64,000 nt of DNA, taken from assembly GCF_000149955.1 (NCBI RefSeq), contig NC_030990.1, positions 4,391,482-4,455,481 on the forward strand. Direction: 5' to 3'. The notes beneath the pieces are model-generated. The model searched no databases. It was not told the origin of the DNA and saw nothing but the letters and a program-made list of their open reading frames with translations. This document shows, piece after piece, positions 46,868 to 58,506 of the stretch (position 1 is its first letter; every line of letters starts with the position of its first letter). This DNA is from Fusarium oxysporum f. sp. lycopersici 4287 (Eukaryota; Ascomycota; Sordariomycetes; Hypocreales; Nectriaceae). The translations under genes and the position numbers were made by a program.

Positions 46868-47486
46868 CTATCCTTCAATTCAGGCACAAACCTGCACAAT
46901 TCAACCGGCTTAACCAACCCCATTCCGTTCCTGCAGGAAACAAGCGGTCCAATCACTGACAAGATAAGCTTCTCCGCACTTTGACGATCGTATCATGGTC
47001 ACTGCCGAGAGAGCCATTAACACCAATAACTTTACCCGAACGCGGGGGGACGATCGTGAAAAAACGGTTAAATTCTGGGGGTGATCATGACGTTTACTAA
47101 ATCTGTCGATCATGGCTTGTTTTGGAGTTGGGGTAAAAAGCTCCAATTGAACAGGGGTTTGAGGGGAAGAGGGAAATGATTCGTGCGCATGGTAGAGCTT
47201 GTGTGGACCTGAGTCGTATTTTGTCGTGATCTTCATGATTGACTCGGTGTAGCTCACCAAAACTAGCTTAGCTTTTCCGATTGACAATTTCTTCAAATTC
47301 ATCCACGAATTAACGCGATAAATTACAAGGGGCCAAGGGATGTTCACATGATGAGAGGCCGGATAAATGTCACTTGGCTGGTGAATAACAAGCGAATCCA
47401 TATCATGTCATGTCATAATCATACTCGCATTCTGCTTTCTATCGCTATTTCGTAAACATAAACAATTGCTTCCATTTCTTTCCCAA
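46868..47486. other. intergenic region between GH51 promoter and transporter 3' end
   Basis: No gene is seen; a 163-codon minus-strand frame here lacks protein-like character. Confidence 0.4.
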
Positions 47487-49089
47487 TTACTCTTCGCTTT
47501 GCTCCAAGTGATCAGCCTTTTCCTTGCTTGCGAGGAATTGCTGAGGAGTGTTGCGAGGTCGAGTCTTTGCAAACTTGACTGTTGAGAACACAGAGGGCGA
47601 TTCCTTGAAGATGAGCTCGATCTCTTCGAGGTTGCGACCCATGGTTTCAGGGAAGAACAGGAAGACCGAAATGGGAACGCATGCGGCGATGACGGCGTAC
47701 ACGATGTAGTACTGCCAGCCGATACTCTCGAGAGCGACGGGGGTGACCATGACGACAATGAAGTTCCTACGGATGTTAGTGTTTACGGTAACAGGAATGA
47801 GATGGGAAAACATACCAAAGCCAGTGGTTACCGGTCGAGATGGAAGACATGGCCATTCGGAGGCGAATGGGAGCAACCTCAGTACAGTACAAGAAGTTGG
47901 CGCCTAGGAAACCGATGGGAACGAAGGTGTTGTAAAGGTAAATGAAGCAACCAGCAGCAATCATGGCAGGCTTGTTCTCACTGCCGAAAGAGGTGGTGAT
48001 GGCGAGGGCGATCATGCAAGCTGACATACCAATACCGCTGATCATGAAAACGGCGCGACGACCGAAACGATCGATGGTGAAGAAGGCAATGAAAGAAGCA
48101 AGGAACTTCCAAGTGAGAGCTCCTCCGGTGAGAATCTTGGCAGTCTCGGCGCTCATCCCCAAGTTCTTCTGGAAGAGAACGTTGGCGTAGACACTGACGA
48201 GGTTGGAACCACTCATCTGCTGGTAGAACTGGAGAAGAATGCAGAGGATGAAGCGGTACAGGAGCTTATCCTCACCCATCTTGAGCATATCGCCCAGACG
48301 AGCAGCGTTATCGGAGGTCTCTTCGAGGGAGTGCTCAATGCCAGCAACTTCAGCGAGAACCTCTGTCGAGTCGATGGGAAGACCCCGAAGGGCAGCGACA
48401 GCGTGACGGGCCTCCTCAGATCGGTTCTTGAGGACGAGCCATCGAGGGCTCTCGGGGAAGAAATAAATGCTAGCCATGAGGATGAGGGAGAAGGCAATGG
48501 CAATGGCAATCGGGGGTCTCCAGGTAACAGGGCCATGGTGAAACTCGAAGAAACCAAGGTTGATCCATGACTCGAGGACGTAACCAAGGCAGATGAAAAG
48601 ACCCGTCAACACAACCTGACGACCACGGTTCACGGCCGCCGACGTCTCACTCTGCCAAACCGGCACAATCGAACTAAGCTGTCCAATACCCAGACCAATA
48701 ATGACACGCCCGACAATGAACTGCGCCAGTCCAAAAGACGAAGCCTCGAGGATCTCTCCAATCAAGGAGCAAATCGCCGCCGCAAAGATGACATTTCTGC
48801 GTCCAAACTTATCACCCGTATACGAGCAACTCAACGAGCCAATCAGCGCACCAATGACAAATGTCGCGACAACAAAGCCCTGAAGCGTTGATTTGGAGCT
48901 CTTGTCTGCGCCGGTAGAGTTGACGGTGTCGATCTCGGGGAAGGTCTTGACCCAGTCTTCTTCGGAGAGGAGACCGCCAATGCCAGCTTGGTTGTAGCCG
49001 AAGAGGACGAAGGAAGGAGCGACGATGGCGGCGATTTGGAGGATGGCGAGGGGCTTGCCGCTGACGCCCATATATGTTGGCACGCTCAT
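47487..49089 (-). CDS. MFS sugar transporter, 517 aa
   Basis: Exon 1 (49089-47816) and exon 2 (47766-47487) join through a 49-bp intron (GTATGT, branch CACTAAC, end CGTAG), restoring GNHWLWNFIVVMVTP. Sugar-porter signatures are GDKFGRRNVIFAA after helix 2, GRVIIGLGIGQLSS, PESPRWLVLKNRSEE, QQMSGSNLVSVYA, DRFGRRAVFMI, and FFPETMGRNLEEIELIF at the end. The start is MSVPTYMGVSGKPL. It probably imports hexose or pentose. Its position next to the GH51 gene suggests arabinose, by analogy only. Confidence 0.9.
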
Positions 49090-51547
49090 CTTGGTCAAAA
49101 TGTCTTCAAGAAGCAGAAAGTTGGAGACAAGTTGGAGAATCGCCCTGGGTTGGAGATTGGGATTGGAGTAATGAAACAGGCTCGTCTCTAGGTTTTATAC
49201 CAATCTCATCGTCGAGACTAGAGACTCCAGATTTCTGCGGAGCCCCATGGAGAAGCAGGAAAAAACCCCTCGTATGTGGGGATAAGATTTAGTTGATCCA
49301 AGCTCGATTGTAACAGTGAGAAGAATAACATGAGATTATTTTTCTTGCCATGGCATCTTTCTCACGGTGAGGTTTTGGGGTCATCGGATAAAACGGCACG
49401 GTCTCTTTTCGGAGGTGCCATGTCGACTGTGGATATCGGGTCTCGCGAAATGGGTCCTTGCGCTCCGCAGTCGTCATAGCCCGCGAGTCAGAGGATGCAA
49501 AATCTCGCAGCGATAAGGCTCGGGGTAACTGCAATAGGCATTCCTTATCGCCAAGCTATGAGGCTCATGCACGGCATTGGATGGCAGCGGGTCCGGTAGA
49601 GGCTTGCTACCCCTGGTCGCGAACGGCAAAAACGGCACTTTCAAGATGCTAGCATCTCGTTGCCTACGGGAGATTGCGGAGTCTGGTGGTATCATTTGCA
49701 TTGTCTAGAACCTTTTAATCGATGCTGATTAAGTGATTAAGCTTCAAATAGTCTTCGGAGTTCAGATTTGAAAGGATGCAGGCCGGAAAGTTTACTCGCA
49801 GACGTTCCCGGACTTGGGCGATTCGAATCGTTCTAGAAAATTTCTAGGGGAGAAGCACTGTCGATCTTCTGTTCCGTGGCGCTCTCGGCCGATCCGTTGT
49901 CCGGTATTTGAACGCTTATGTAAGATCAACGAATGACGTCTTTTAATCGAGGGTTTGAATCAGTTGATTTCAGCGCGTTACCAATTGTCAATGTAGCAAA
50001 GAGTATGTAATAGAGAGTATGTAAAATTAACGAGAGAGATATCGGGGAACTTGATATCTCTGGCCAATTACAGTAGTATCATTTATAAAATTGTGGAAAA
50101 GACCCTTTATTCATCTTACCTCCACGGGGAATCTCAAACTAAAAGTAAATACTCCGTTATGGATATTTCAATCTACCCCATATCACTTGCTCAACAAAAA
50201 ATCTCTTAATGCTTTGTTGATCCACAATCGTGAGATGACTCCAGTTTAGATGACTCGGGTATAACTTGGAAATCTGGAGCCTCAAGGAAGCCCCCACGGC
50301 CCACAAACAGGCTCAACGTTACATATGCTGAATAAAATCAACGGTCAATCGGCTCATTACTTTATAAGAACGGTGCCTGCCAGGGAAAGAGGTCCGGTTT
50401 TGTTCGTGAGATGTGATGAGCTTGGACCCTTGATGTGACCGCAAGATTCGTGTATTACATACCGGTGCGATAGCCCACATCACGAGGTGAGGCTGGGAGC
50501 AGATGTGGTGTTTTTGTGCGACCGAGAATATCGCCTATACATATCCGAGTCGCTGCACTGATAAGAACCTCGACTTTGCATAAATTGAGGTTGCTCCTCG
50601 GTAGCATTTGCGGATGCGAATAGTACGATGAAGATGGAGTTCGGACCTTAACATAGTATCTCCGTTCGTTGATGAACTGGCCCGATAACGTTGGCAAGTG
50701 AGTCTGAAGTTGAGTAGGGACCTGGAAAGATTTAACTGAGGCTTTGATGATATTTGATGATGGCTTCTAATAATGCTGAATCAACATGTAAAATCTGCAA
50801 AATGCGGGGACCAAAGAGCGTGAGAGATCTGAGTTTATGGTTGCGAATAAGCATAGATCATCTTGGTTAAACCCCAGACAGACCCCTTAAAGCAGCACAA
50901 GGTCATAAGACAGAATTGATTGAGATGAGCTGGAAAATGACATCTGCCAGCATCTCCTACCCTGAAGCATCCCAGACAAAAGCCGTTCTTATCGTTATCG
51001 ATTGTGATTGCTTATCGATTGTGTGGGTGGCTGAGATGTGGCGCTCAATTGCTATGTTAAGCCACAGTTGCAATAACCGATTGCTCCCCAGGTTGAATCA
51101 ACTTGGCAACACGACACCAAAAGACGTTAGAAAGGTATCTGAAGTTGACAATAATTATGATGAATATTATGAAGCGAAACCAATGGAAAGACGGAAGTGG
51201 AAATGCGAGACATGTCAGAAGACTCAAAAGGTTGACGTTGCAGAGCAGTCGTCGGCATCCGCGGACCTTTGCATCAATGATCTATCGTCCGGCTCTCTAA
51301 GGGCACTGTAAATGTGTGTCACACAGGTACTCTGGAAGTCTCTTTCGATTATCCAAGAATGAACTTTTAATACGAATTCTCCATGGTTTCTTCTTTGCCA
51401 GTATCTTCAACCCGCGCATGTTAGAGCAGCTTTGAACTGGAGTAAATCCCATGGACCTTAATCAAGGTAAGAAATAATGCAAAAGTTGGAGGAAAATTCT
51501 ATATGCACGGATTCGTCGCAACGATATAAAGCAATGTGAAAGCTTGG
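49090..51547. other. long intergenic region
   Basis: About 2.5 kb holds no supported gene. A 131-codon + strand frame at 50916-51311 lacks a domain or splice partner. AT-rich blocks around 49980-50220 suggest neutral or mutated DNA. Confidence 0.4.
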
Positions 51548-51637
51548 CAGCTGATATAAGTCCAGGAAGTTGACAGTGCCCGCGGGTAGCGAAGCTCCGG
51601 TCCCCGCGGGCCTCCTCATTCCCCAAGATATCAGCTG
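51548..51637. promoter_or_regulatory. nested palindromic element upstream of the esterase gene
   Basis: Ten-base inverted arms CAGCTGATAT (51548-51557) and ATATCAGCTG (51628-51637) enclose two identical 8-bp palindromes CCCGCGGG (51579-51586 and 51603-51610), almost centred on the same axis. The element ends about 270 bp before the ATG at 51904. It could bind a dimeric regulator or form a hairpin. The CCCGCGGG core recurs at 8875-8882. Confidence 0.5.
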
Positions 51638-51903
51638 AACTGCCTATGCTTCTTTGGACTTAAACAATCCATCCCAAGAACCAGTTGGAATAAAGTACAT
51701 TTTCTTTTTCGATAACCTTTAACTCTTCGTTTACCGAGGCGCCGAGGCATCTTTTTTAAAGTTTGCGGGGTAGCGCCAGAATCTTTGAAGCTTTACCCAT
51801 CTCCAGCGATCGCTGAAGATCAATTAAAGTCAATCACGCCCCGATCCTAAATTCATGAAACTTGATCCTCTCTCGATTTGTTCACATCAGCGCATCTATC
51901 ACA

Positions 51904-52863
51904 ATGCCTTCCATATCAGCCTCAGTAATCTCACTCATCATAAAATGGTTTCTCCAGAACAAGGCCGTCCAGGAAGATGAGGAGGCGACGCGCCAGAACA
52001 TTCACGACACCTACATCCGACCGCAAGACCATCGCCCTCCCAGCAATCTCGGCTCAAACATCACCATTGATCGCGTCGATGTGCAGGAATGGCCTCTATA
52101 CAAGATATCCACCAAGAATTCTCAGAGTAAGAGTCAGCAGCGCAAAGCCCTTCTTTACATCCACGGCGGATCGTTCTTTAAGGAAATCTATCCCCAGCAC
52201 TGGAAACTCGCCGTGCAGATTGTGAGTGAGACAGACCTGGACGTCTTGATACCGATTTATCCGCTGGTCCCAAGGCCAGTGGCTACAGCGCAGAAGCTCG
52301 CCGATGGGTTTGTTGATATCTGTCGTTTGTCGAAGCAGCCCATCGTGAGCATAGCGGGTGATTCAGCAGGCGGGACGCTCGCTCTATCAACTACTCTCCA
52401 CCTACGAGACACAGCGCCTGAACTATTCGCGAAAGTGCGCTCGTTGATTCTAATAGCGCCTCTTCTTGATTGTGCAGTCGATCATCCTGAAGCACTACGT
52501 CTCGCCAAGATTGATTTCTGGCTCGGTGTAACTGGTCTTCGCATCTCAGGGAAGATGTTTGCAGGAGATTTGCCGATCAAACATCCCCTTGTTAGTCCGC
52601 TATACGGCGATATGGATAAGCTTCCACCATTGCTGATGTTTGGTGGTCCGAGGGATTTGCTCTGTGCTGATGCTAGACGGCTGAAATCCAAGTTGCTAGG
52701 CAAAGACGTGGATGAGGCTCCGGCAGGGAGTGTGGAGACGGATCGGCTTGTGTATGTTGAGAAGGAGGGTATGCTTCATGTCTGGCCTTTACTTCCGCAT
52801 AGTGAGGGTGCTGAGGGGCGAAAGATGATTAGTTCTTTTGTTAATAAGCATTTAGAGCGATAG
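51904..52863 (+). CDS. HSL-type alpha/beta-hydrolase (esterase/lipase), 319 aa
   Basis: An intronless frame starts at ACAATGCCTTCC. The oxyanion motif YIHGGSFF (about residue 86), the nucleophile elbow GDSAGG (Ser about 153), Asp in RDLLCADAR (about 247-251) and His in MLHVWPL (about 291) form a complete hormone-sensitive-lipase-type catalytic set. No clear signal peptide is seen; the first 20 residues are moderately hydrophobic (SASVISLIIKWFLQ). Such enzymes hydrolyse short acyl esters. The natural substrate is not evident from the neighbours. Confidence 0.85.
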   Translation: MPSISASVISLIIKWFLQNKAVQEDEEATRQNIHDTYIRPQDHRPPSNLGSNITIDRVDVQEWPLYKISTKNSQSKSQQRKALLYIHGGSFFKEIYPQHWKLAVQIVSETDLDVLIPIYPLVPRPVATAQKLADGFVDICRLSKQPIVSIAGDSAGGTLALSTTLHLRDTAPELFAKVRSLILIAPLLDCAVDHPEALRLAKIDFWLGVTGLRISGKMFAGDLPIKHPLVSPLYGDMDKLPPLLMFGGPRDLLCADARRLKSKLLGKDVDEAPAGSVETDRLVYVEKEGMLHVWPLLPHSEGAEGRKMISSFVNKHLER

Positions 52864-53300
52864 ATATTTGCCGAAACCTTGTGGAAATGGCCAAGATTTT
52901 CAGTCGCCAAGCTTCCTAGCCAATATTATGAAGTCACATCCGAAAGTCCTTTTGGCAGAAGCCCATAAGCATAAGCCGCCAGGTTTGTCAGCCATTTTTC
53001 GTAAGCATCTTACCTCTGAACCAATCAGATCTTCTCCAGTCCACCAATTTTTAAGCATATCAACCTGGTTCCTCCAATCCTACGGGATTGTCAGCGAATA
53101 GTTGCAGTGACCAAGACCCACCTCCCCAAAGGAGCATCCGGAGCTTGAAAACCATAGGGCTGGGGTTATGTCATCGCCTGCAATGCTATGCAGTGAGATG
53201 ATATATTGGCTTTGGTATAAAGAGGGGGAATGATGCATGATGATGAGACTCACCACTTAATCCATTAATTGCTTCATTGCTTGTTGAGATATTAACGAAG
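52864..53300. other. intergenic region
   Basis: This is the promoter of the secreted hydrolase at 53301. No gene is seen. Confidence 0.4.
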
Positions 53301-54391
53301 ATGCGCTTCTTTCAGCTCGCCCTCGCCTCGTTGGCTTCCCTCGCGGCAGCCACTTCATCCTTCGACACTTGGGCTCACGGCCGAGTTGCCCTACAAGACG
53401 TCAGCATTCACTTCCGATACGCAGGCTCAGGACCGCCCCTTCTTCTCGTCCACGGAAATCCCCAACATAGCCTTACATGGCAATTTATCGGTCCCATTCT
53501 CGCTCAGAACTACACTGTCATTGCCCCCGATAACCGAGGCGCTGGTGATTCGAGCGTTCCTCCCGATGGGAACTACACTGCCGCTGCATCGGCAGAAGAT
53601 CTCAAAGGCGTACTGGATTTCCTGAACATTACCTCGGCGTATGTGTTTGCGCATGATAAGGGCGTTGGAATGGCAACTGCACTGGCTATCAAGTATCCAG
53701 ATCTTGTCAAGAGACTTGCTCTGGCTGAATATGTTCTTCCAGGCTTCACCTACGAACAATCCTCAAACCCAGCGCCGTTCTGGGATCTGTATCAGAACTG
53801 GCAGTTGGCATTCTTTCAAGTTCCCGATTTAGCCGAATTTCTCATGTCGGGCAAGGAAAAGCAATTCTTGCAATGGTACTTCTACCATGGGAGCTATTCT
53901 GGCGTCGAAAGCTTTAGCGAAGAAACAGTCAACAGATACACGAGCAGTATCTCGAAGCCAGGATTTCTAAGAGCTATGCTTGGACCGTTCTCAAGTTCGA
54001 CAGTTTATCAGGACGGAAACTTCTTCAAAGCCGCGCTGAACGACAGTCGTCTGAGCGTGCCGCTGCTTGGTATGGGTGGTGAGGCAAGTCTGGGACTGAA
54101 GTCGGTCCTGCAACAGACGTTTGAGCCAGTTTCATCTGATCTTGAGATTGATGTCATTCCGAAAGCTGGGCATTGGGTTGGTGAGTTTTCTTTCTAACCT
54201 CGATAAAGTATCTTGCTAATTGTTGAGTAGCGGATGAGAACCCTCGATGGACTGCGAAGAGAGTAGCCAAGTTCTTTGGTGAAGACGATGATAGCCTGTC
54301 AAAGGTCGACTTGGGTTACTTGGATGATTTGGTTACACTAGACGTCGGCTTTTACGGTACGAGGAGAAACTTTGCGCTGGGCACTCAGTAA
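53301..54391 (+). CDS. secreted epoxide-hydrolase/dehalogenase-like alpha/beta-hydrolase, 346 aa
   Basis: Exon 1 (53301-54180) starts with a signal peptide (MRFFQLALASLASLAAATS). It carries HGNP (about residue 50), DNRGAGDS and FAHDKGVGMATALA, where Asp (about 117) occupies the nucleophile position as in epoxide hydrolases and haloacid-type dehalogenases. The catalytic His is in KAGHWV at its end. A 50-bp intron (GTGAGT...GAGTAG) leads to exon 2 (54231-54391), ending ALGTQ*. A GTAAGC donor overlapping that stop could splice to 54436 and add a short alternative tail. Secretion suggests detoxification of, or attack on, external compounds. Confidence 0.8.
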
Positions 54392-54668
54392 GCTATTTGG
54401 GTCGTTCAGATAGTCATTAAAAAGGTTGGCGCAGGCATGGTCCTAAGGCATTATGGGCAACCCCACAAAGATCCCCGTACATTTAAATGAAACTGATACT
54501 TCAATCAAAGGTCTGACAGGCTACGCTCTTCGTAATGGACTCTATCACAGGATCGCAGTCGGCATAAAGACGTTGTATGTAAATACTCTCAAAATAGATA
54601 CAAGAATGTTGCACCTGGCAACTCCTACACTCAATCTCATATATAATCCATCATAACCAGCTCAAAGC
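54392..54668. other. convergent 3' spacer
   Basis: It contains only the possible alternative last exon of the hydrolase (from 54436). Confidence 0.4.
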
Positions 54669-55451
54669 TCACTTCTTAACAGCGCATCCAATGCGCTTAG
54701 AGTCAATAGCAATGTCATCAAACCAGAAAGTGTTGACAGCGCCGCTGTAAGACTCCCAGCCAAAGTAAACACCCTGAACCTTGGGCTTGGGCTTGCTCCT
54801 GGCCCAACCGCCAGCATAAGAGCTGGGAGCATTGGGCTTGTAGACAAGACCGTGAACGGGGTTGTCGTTGAGCCAAGTGGCGATGGTACCATCGGGGGAG
54901 AGGTGGTACTCGAGACATTGCCATGTGTTGGCGGGGATGTTCTTGGAGGCTGCGATGCCGTCGGGGGACAGATCGGGAAGGGTGGCGTCGTCGGATTCGT
55001 GGTTGTACATCATGATCTTGCTCTGGCCGCCGATGCGGAGATGCTTGCCCTTGCCCTGCGCAGCGTCAGGCATAGTGATGAAAGTGACGTGCGAGTCATC
55101 AAAAGCCTTGGCAGTCTTCCTATAATTGGAACAAGTAATCAGCAGCTATTCTCTTGGCATGTTCAGCCTCAAAACTTACATCCAAGTTCGGACATAGACA
55201 TGACCCTCGGGAACAGCATCAGTTCCAAAGAACTTGTGTCCACAGAAACCATTGGGTCCACCAGTGACCTTGATAGAGTTCTTTCCACTGTGAGCAGTAG
55301 TCTTGTCAAGCTCAACGCTACCGCCCTGATCGCAATCAGGCGCATAAGTCGGCCAAGCGACCTTATCCCAACCACTCTCGAAATCCTCAGCGACCTGGCC
55401 GAGGGCGAGGGGCAGCACAGAAAGTGCAGCAAGAGCAACTTGACGAAGCAT
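54669..55451 (-). CDS. cip1: Cip1-like secreted polysaccharide-active protein, 240 aa
   Basis: Exons 55451-55180 and 55119-54669 join through a 60-bp intron (GTAAGT...ATTATAG). A signal peptide (MLRQVALAALSVLPLALGQ) precedes EDFESGWDKVAWPTYAPDC, GGPNGFCGHKFFG, HLRIGGQSKIMMYN, ESDDATLPDLSPDGIA and WFDDIAIDSKRIGC. These blocks match my memory of Trichoderma Cip1, a cellulase-co-induced beta-jelly-roll protein linked to polysaccharide-lyase activity. The catalytic core is complete and there is no C-terminal cellulose-binding module. It fits the wall-degrading set in this window. Confidence 0.82.
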
Positions 55452-56319
55452 GATAAAAATATACGAGAAATGAAATATAGACTGAAAGAAGTGAAGTGAA
55501 GTGAGGATGAAAAGCCAAGGTTGCCAAGAATGAGGGACGATGCGAGATCTATATATGAGCTGACCATTGACGGGCGATATTAGGGACTGAAGCCTGAAAC
55601 AGGGCGGTTCTCTCGCTTGTGGTTGTCATTGGTCGTGCAGGGTTGTTGCGGTTAGTTCGGAATCGAAAGCCCGCATTTTCCTTGTCGGGCCATGAGGTGA
55701 AACCTGAGACGAGCATAACGGGAATTCTTCCGTGGAAGGGGTGTGAAACAATATATTTATCCGTCTTTTGACTGGATGATTTTCTTGTCCTTGAGGGGTT
55801 AATTGGTATTATACATATTCAATCATATTGCTTCATGCATTTTTCGGATCAAGATGACCGTCTATCCGACAATATGTAGTATAGGAAGTGGGTTGGCGTA
55901 GCATATAGATCATCACTACCAAGATTGGGTTAATTATTTGACTAAAGAAATTCGGATGAATCCGTGAGATACTCAAAATGGAAAATGAAGTTTTCTGTTC
56001 GGAAGTTGTCTTGCTCTTTTTACTACAGACGTCTAACGCCTAAATACAAACCTGACTATAGTAACGCCTGACAGGCCAAGCTTGCCTAAATAGAAGAACA
56101 CAAAACCATCCACTTACCTTACCTTACCCCATACATCGAAGAGCGCCAAAGAACCAAACATGAACCTTTCTGGCACCATACATCCGGGCAATCCCTCTGA
56201 GAGGGTTAGGTAGCATGATCACAGTTGATGCAATCATCATTGCCATCATAGTAGCCAGCTGTTGATAGCAGTGGCGTATACGGCTCCGGAACGGGCTCTC
56301 ACCATCGAATTGCTTTTGC
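55452..56319. other. intergenic region with the cip1-like promoter
   Basis: A TATATAT stretch near 55551 lies about 100 bp upstream of the Cip1-like start on the minus strand. No gene is seen further on. Confidence 0.4.
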
Positions 56320-56566
56320 TTACTGGTTTGTCCCATCGGTGTCGTAGACATGACGGCGTTTGTTCTTGCCATTGCATCGGTAGTCGACTGTACAGTGCTC
56401 CTCTGGGTCGCTCTTACTGGTGTGCCATCCATTCACGACGCTTGCGTTAGTAGCATTAGCAGGAGCTTGAGCTACGGTGTAGTTGGATAACAAGTCGTTT
56501 GGTGTCGCCGTTTGTCTGGCTGGTATACATGTTTTCAGGATCGAATGAGACGCTGGTGTTGTCCAT
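56320..56566 (-). pseudogene. tandem small-protein family, copy A (frameshifted)
   Basis: It begins MDNTSVSFDPENMYTSQTNG at 56566. After KRLVIQ the coding sense moves to another frame reading NYTVAQAPANATNASVVNGW, HTSKSDPEEHCTVDYRCNGK and RRHVYDTDGTNQ*, ending at 56320. The 247-bp length is one base off a whole frame and no intron fits the gap. Copies B and C share the same start and the W-H-...-H-C-T-V core. Only two cysteines and no signal peptide are seen. Confidence 0.6.
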
Positions 56567-57239
56567 GTTTGCGAGGAAGGTGGCGATATCGTTAGTGCGG
56601 TTGGAGTATATCACAGAGAGTGTCAATCTATCCGAAAGGTGAGATAGTGTAGAGATTCAGTGTGAGGTTGATATTGCTAAGACCAGAGTTGATAGCCAGG
56701 AATTTATATGGAAAGATGCAGAGAAATCACTCAGTTCTCTAAGTGATGTTCTCGACCAATTAATCCGTCGTCGATTCTATGTTCAGGGACCATATCTTAT
56801 GTTCCATCGTATTCTCGTTATGTTTGACCTTGTGTCTAACAAGTACTTCCCTAGAATATCCCATGTTACAGACAAACTACGAACAAAATATACTAATCGG
56901 ATGCGCAAATGATTCAATTAACTCAGCATACAAAACTTTCTGCTTGTTGGAGGCTGAGCAATCCTGGCAAGGTCGTCTGTGCCATGGCCATGTCAATTAA
57001 TTTTGCTGTTCTGTTACAAAGCGAATGCTAAGGTCAGAGCGTGAACAAAGGAAAACAGCCATCACATGCAGACGACAAAAACTTGGAGGAAGCTTTTTTT
57101 GATCCAATGCAAATGGTCGCTGTGTCCAGTGCCCCTCCAGGTCAGAACAAAGAATGTTTGCTACCGAGGCCCAGCGTTGCATCCCATCCGAGTCAAGACG
57201 TTAAACTTGATTGACCAGGGTGAGTCCGACTGGGTTTCT
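56567..57239. other. spacer between copies A and B
   Basis: It holds the upstream DNA of copy A and includes AGAACAAAGAATGTTTGCTA (near 57145), a near-match of AGAACAAAGAGTGTTTGCTA near 59165. This points to duplicated flanking DNA. Confidence 0.45.
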
Positions 57240-57463
57240 TTGTGTCTTTGTCCGTCGGCATGGATAAAATCTCCATCACTGACATAGTGGCCACTGTACA
57301 GTGATTGCGCCTGTCACTTCGGACATTGTGCCAGCTGTTAACAACGGTGGCGCATCCGGCTCTGAAGGAACTTTTGCAACGACCGAATTGGCTATATTAA
57401 ACTTGTGCAGGAGTTGTTTCTGTACATGCTGTCCAGCTGAAATGTAACGTTGGTGACGTCCAT
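57240..57463 (-). pseudogene. tandem small-protein family, copy B (most decayed)
   Basis: The start MDVTNVTFQLDSMY at 57463 matches copy A (M-D-x-T-x-V-x-F...M-Y), but the frame ends at TAG within 25 codons. In other frames the remains read VVAKVPSEPDAPPL, VNSWHNVRSDRRNHCTV and GHYVSDGDFIHADG, which correspond in order to the conserved core. Several frame changes are needed, so it is clearly dead. Confidence 0.6.
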
Positions 57464-58242
57464 TTTTGTCCCGATGGTTGCTTACATAATTTCCGGGATT
57501 GAGAAGAAGACGATGGGTACTGACTGTTCTGGTGTTCTATAAAAGAAGGGTTTGATGTGGAGATGATCCTATATGATACATTATTTCATTTTGTAGGTAC
57601 GACCTTCCATTGTTGTATTTGATAGTCAGTAAGTTGAGGTGAGCAGAGGCGTTGCTTCAAATGAATAATAAAGTCATTGTTCTCTAAACATACCCAGGTA
57701 GAAGAAATTCGGGTCATCGGTGACAGGTTGGGCTTGAACATGACGACACACAGTATTCTTTGTCTGAACTTGCGAACTGCGCTGTCCTTTCACCGCTACT
57801 GCGGGCTCCTTTGATGGGAGGAAGAACAGTGTTGGCAACAAAGCCCAATTTCGATGGCAATGAAATTTGACTTTGAATTGAGCTGTGCAAAAACTAGCGG
57901 AACTTGCTGACAGATCTAGCAACCAAGGACAAAGACTTGATGATGGCTATTTTCGTTGCATAAATCTAGACTGACCCTCAGTCGGATTACTTTCTTTTCG
58001 CAGTAGAACATGTGGTTAAGGTAGCGAGCTGCTCAGAGTGGAAGCCAATACCGTTTTATTGCCTCTCTAGCTCCTAACCAAAATAAAACCAAGCACCAAA
58101 ACGCCAACTAATGACCTAAAAGATTAACCGAAATCCTACCCATACACAGCCTGATAAACCATCTTGGCTCTATCAGATTGAGAAGATGTAGTCAAGATAG
58201 GAGTAGTGTGCTTGGCCCCTTACTTCCACTATTGACTGTACT
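57464..58242. other. spacer between copies B and C
   Basis: No gene is seen. The minus-strand frame at 57922-57674 lacks supporting features. Confidence 0.4.
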
Positions 58243-58506
58243 CTAAGTATTTGTCTCATCGCTATTATAAACATGCTTACGCTTAATAAACCTACCCTTG
58301 CCGTTTTTGTAGTCCACGGTACAGTGTTTCTTCGTGTCACTGTCACTATCGTGCCAGCCAACCTCGACCAATGCGGAAGCAGCTCTAGCAGGAGCTTGTT
58401 CTACCGTAAACCTGGCTATTTAGGCTCTAATGGCAAGGCCCTTTTGCTGATTCTTTTGCGCATTCAAATACCTCATACCCTTAAATTTGACGTTGGCAGC
58501 GTGCAT
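58243..58506 (-). pseudogene. tandem small-protein family, copy C (one internal stop)
   Basis: It starts MHAANVKFKGMRYLNAQKNQ at 58506 and keeps one frame for 88 codons to TAG 58245-58243. The only defect is TAA at 58422-58420 (AIRA*IARFTVEQAPARAAS). The core GWHDSDSDTKKHCTVDYKNG is intact, then KRKHVYNSDETNT. TAA could derive from CAA by one C-to-T change. This is the best-preserved member and shows the family is about 85-88 residues, soluble and of unknown role. Confidence 0.62.

Noticed and set aside
54852..55499. 215-codon + strand frame
   Set aside because: Antisense to the Cip1-like gene.
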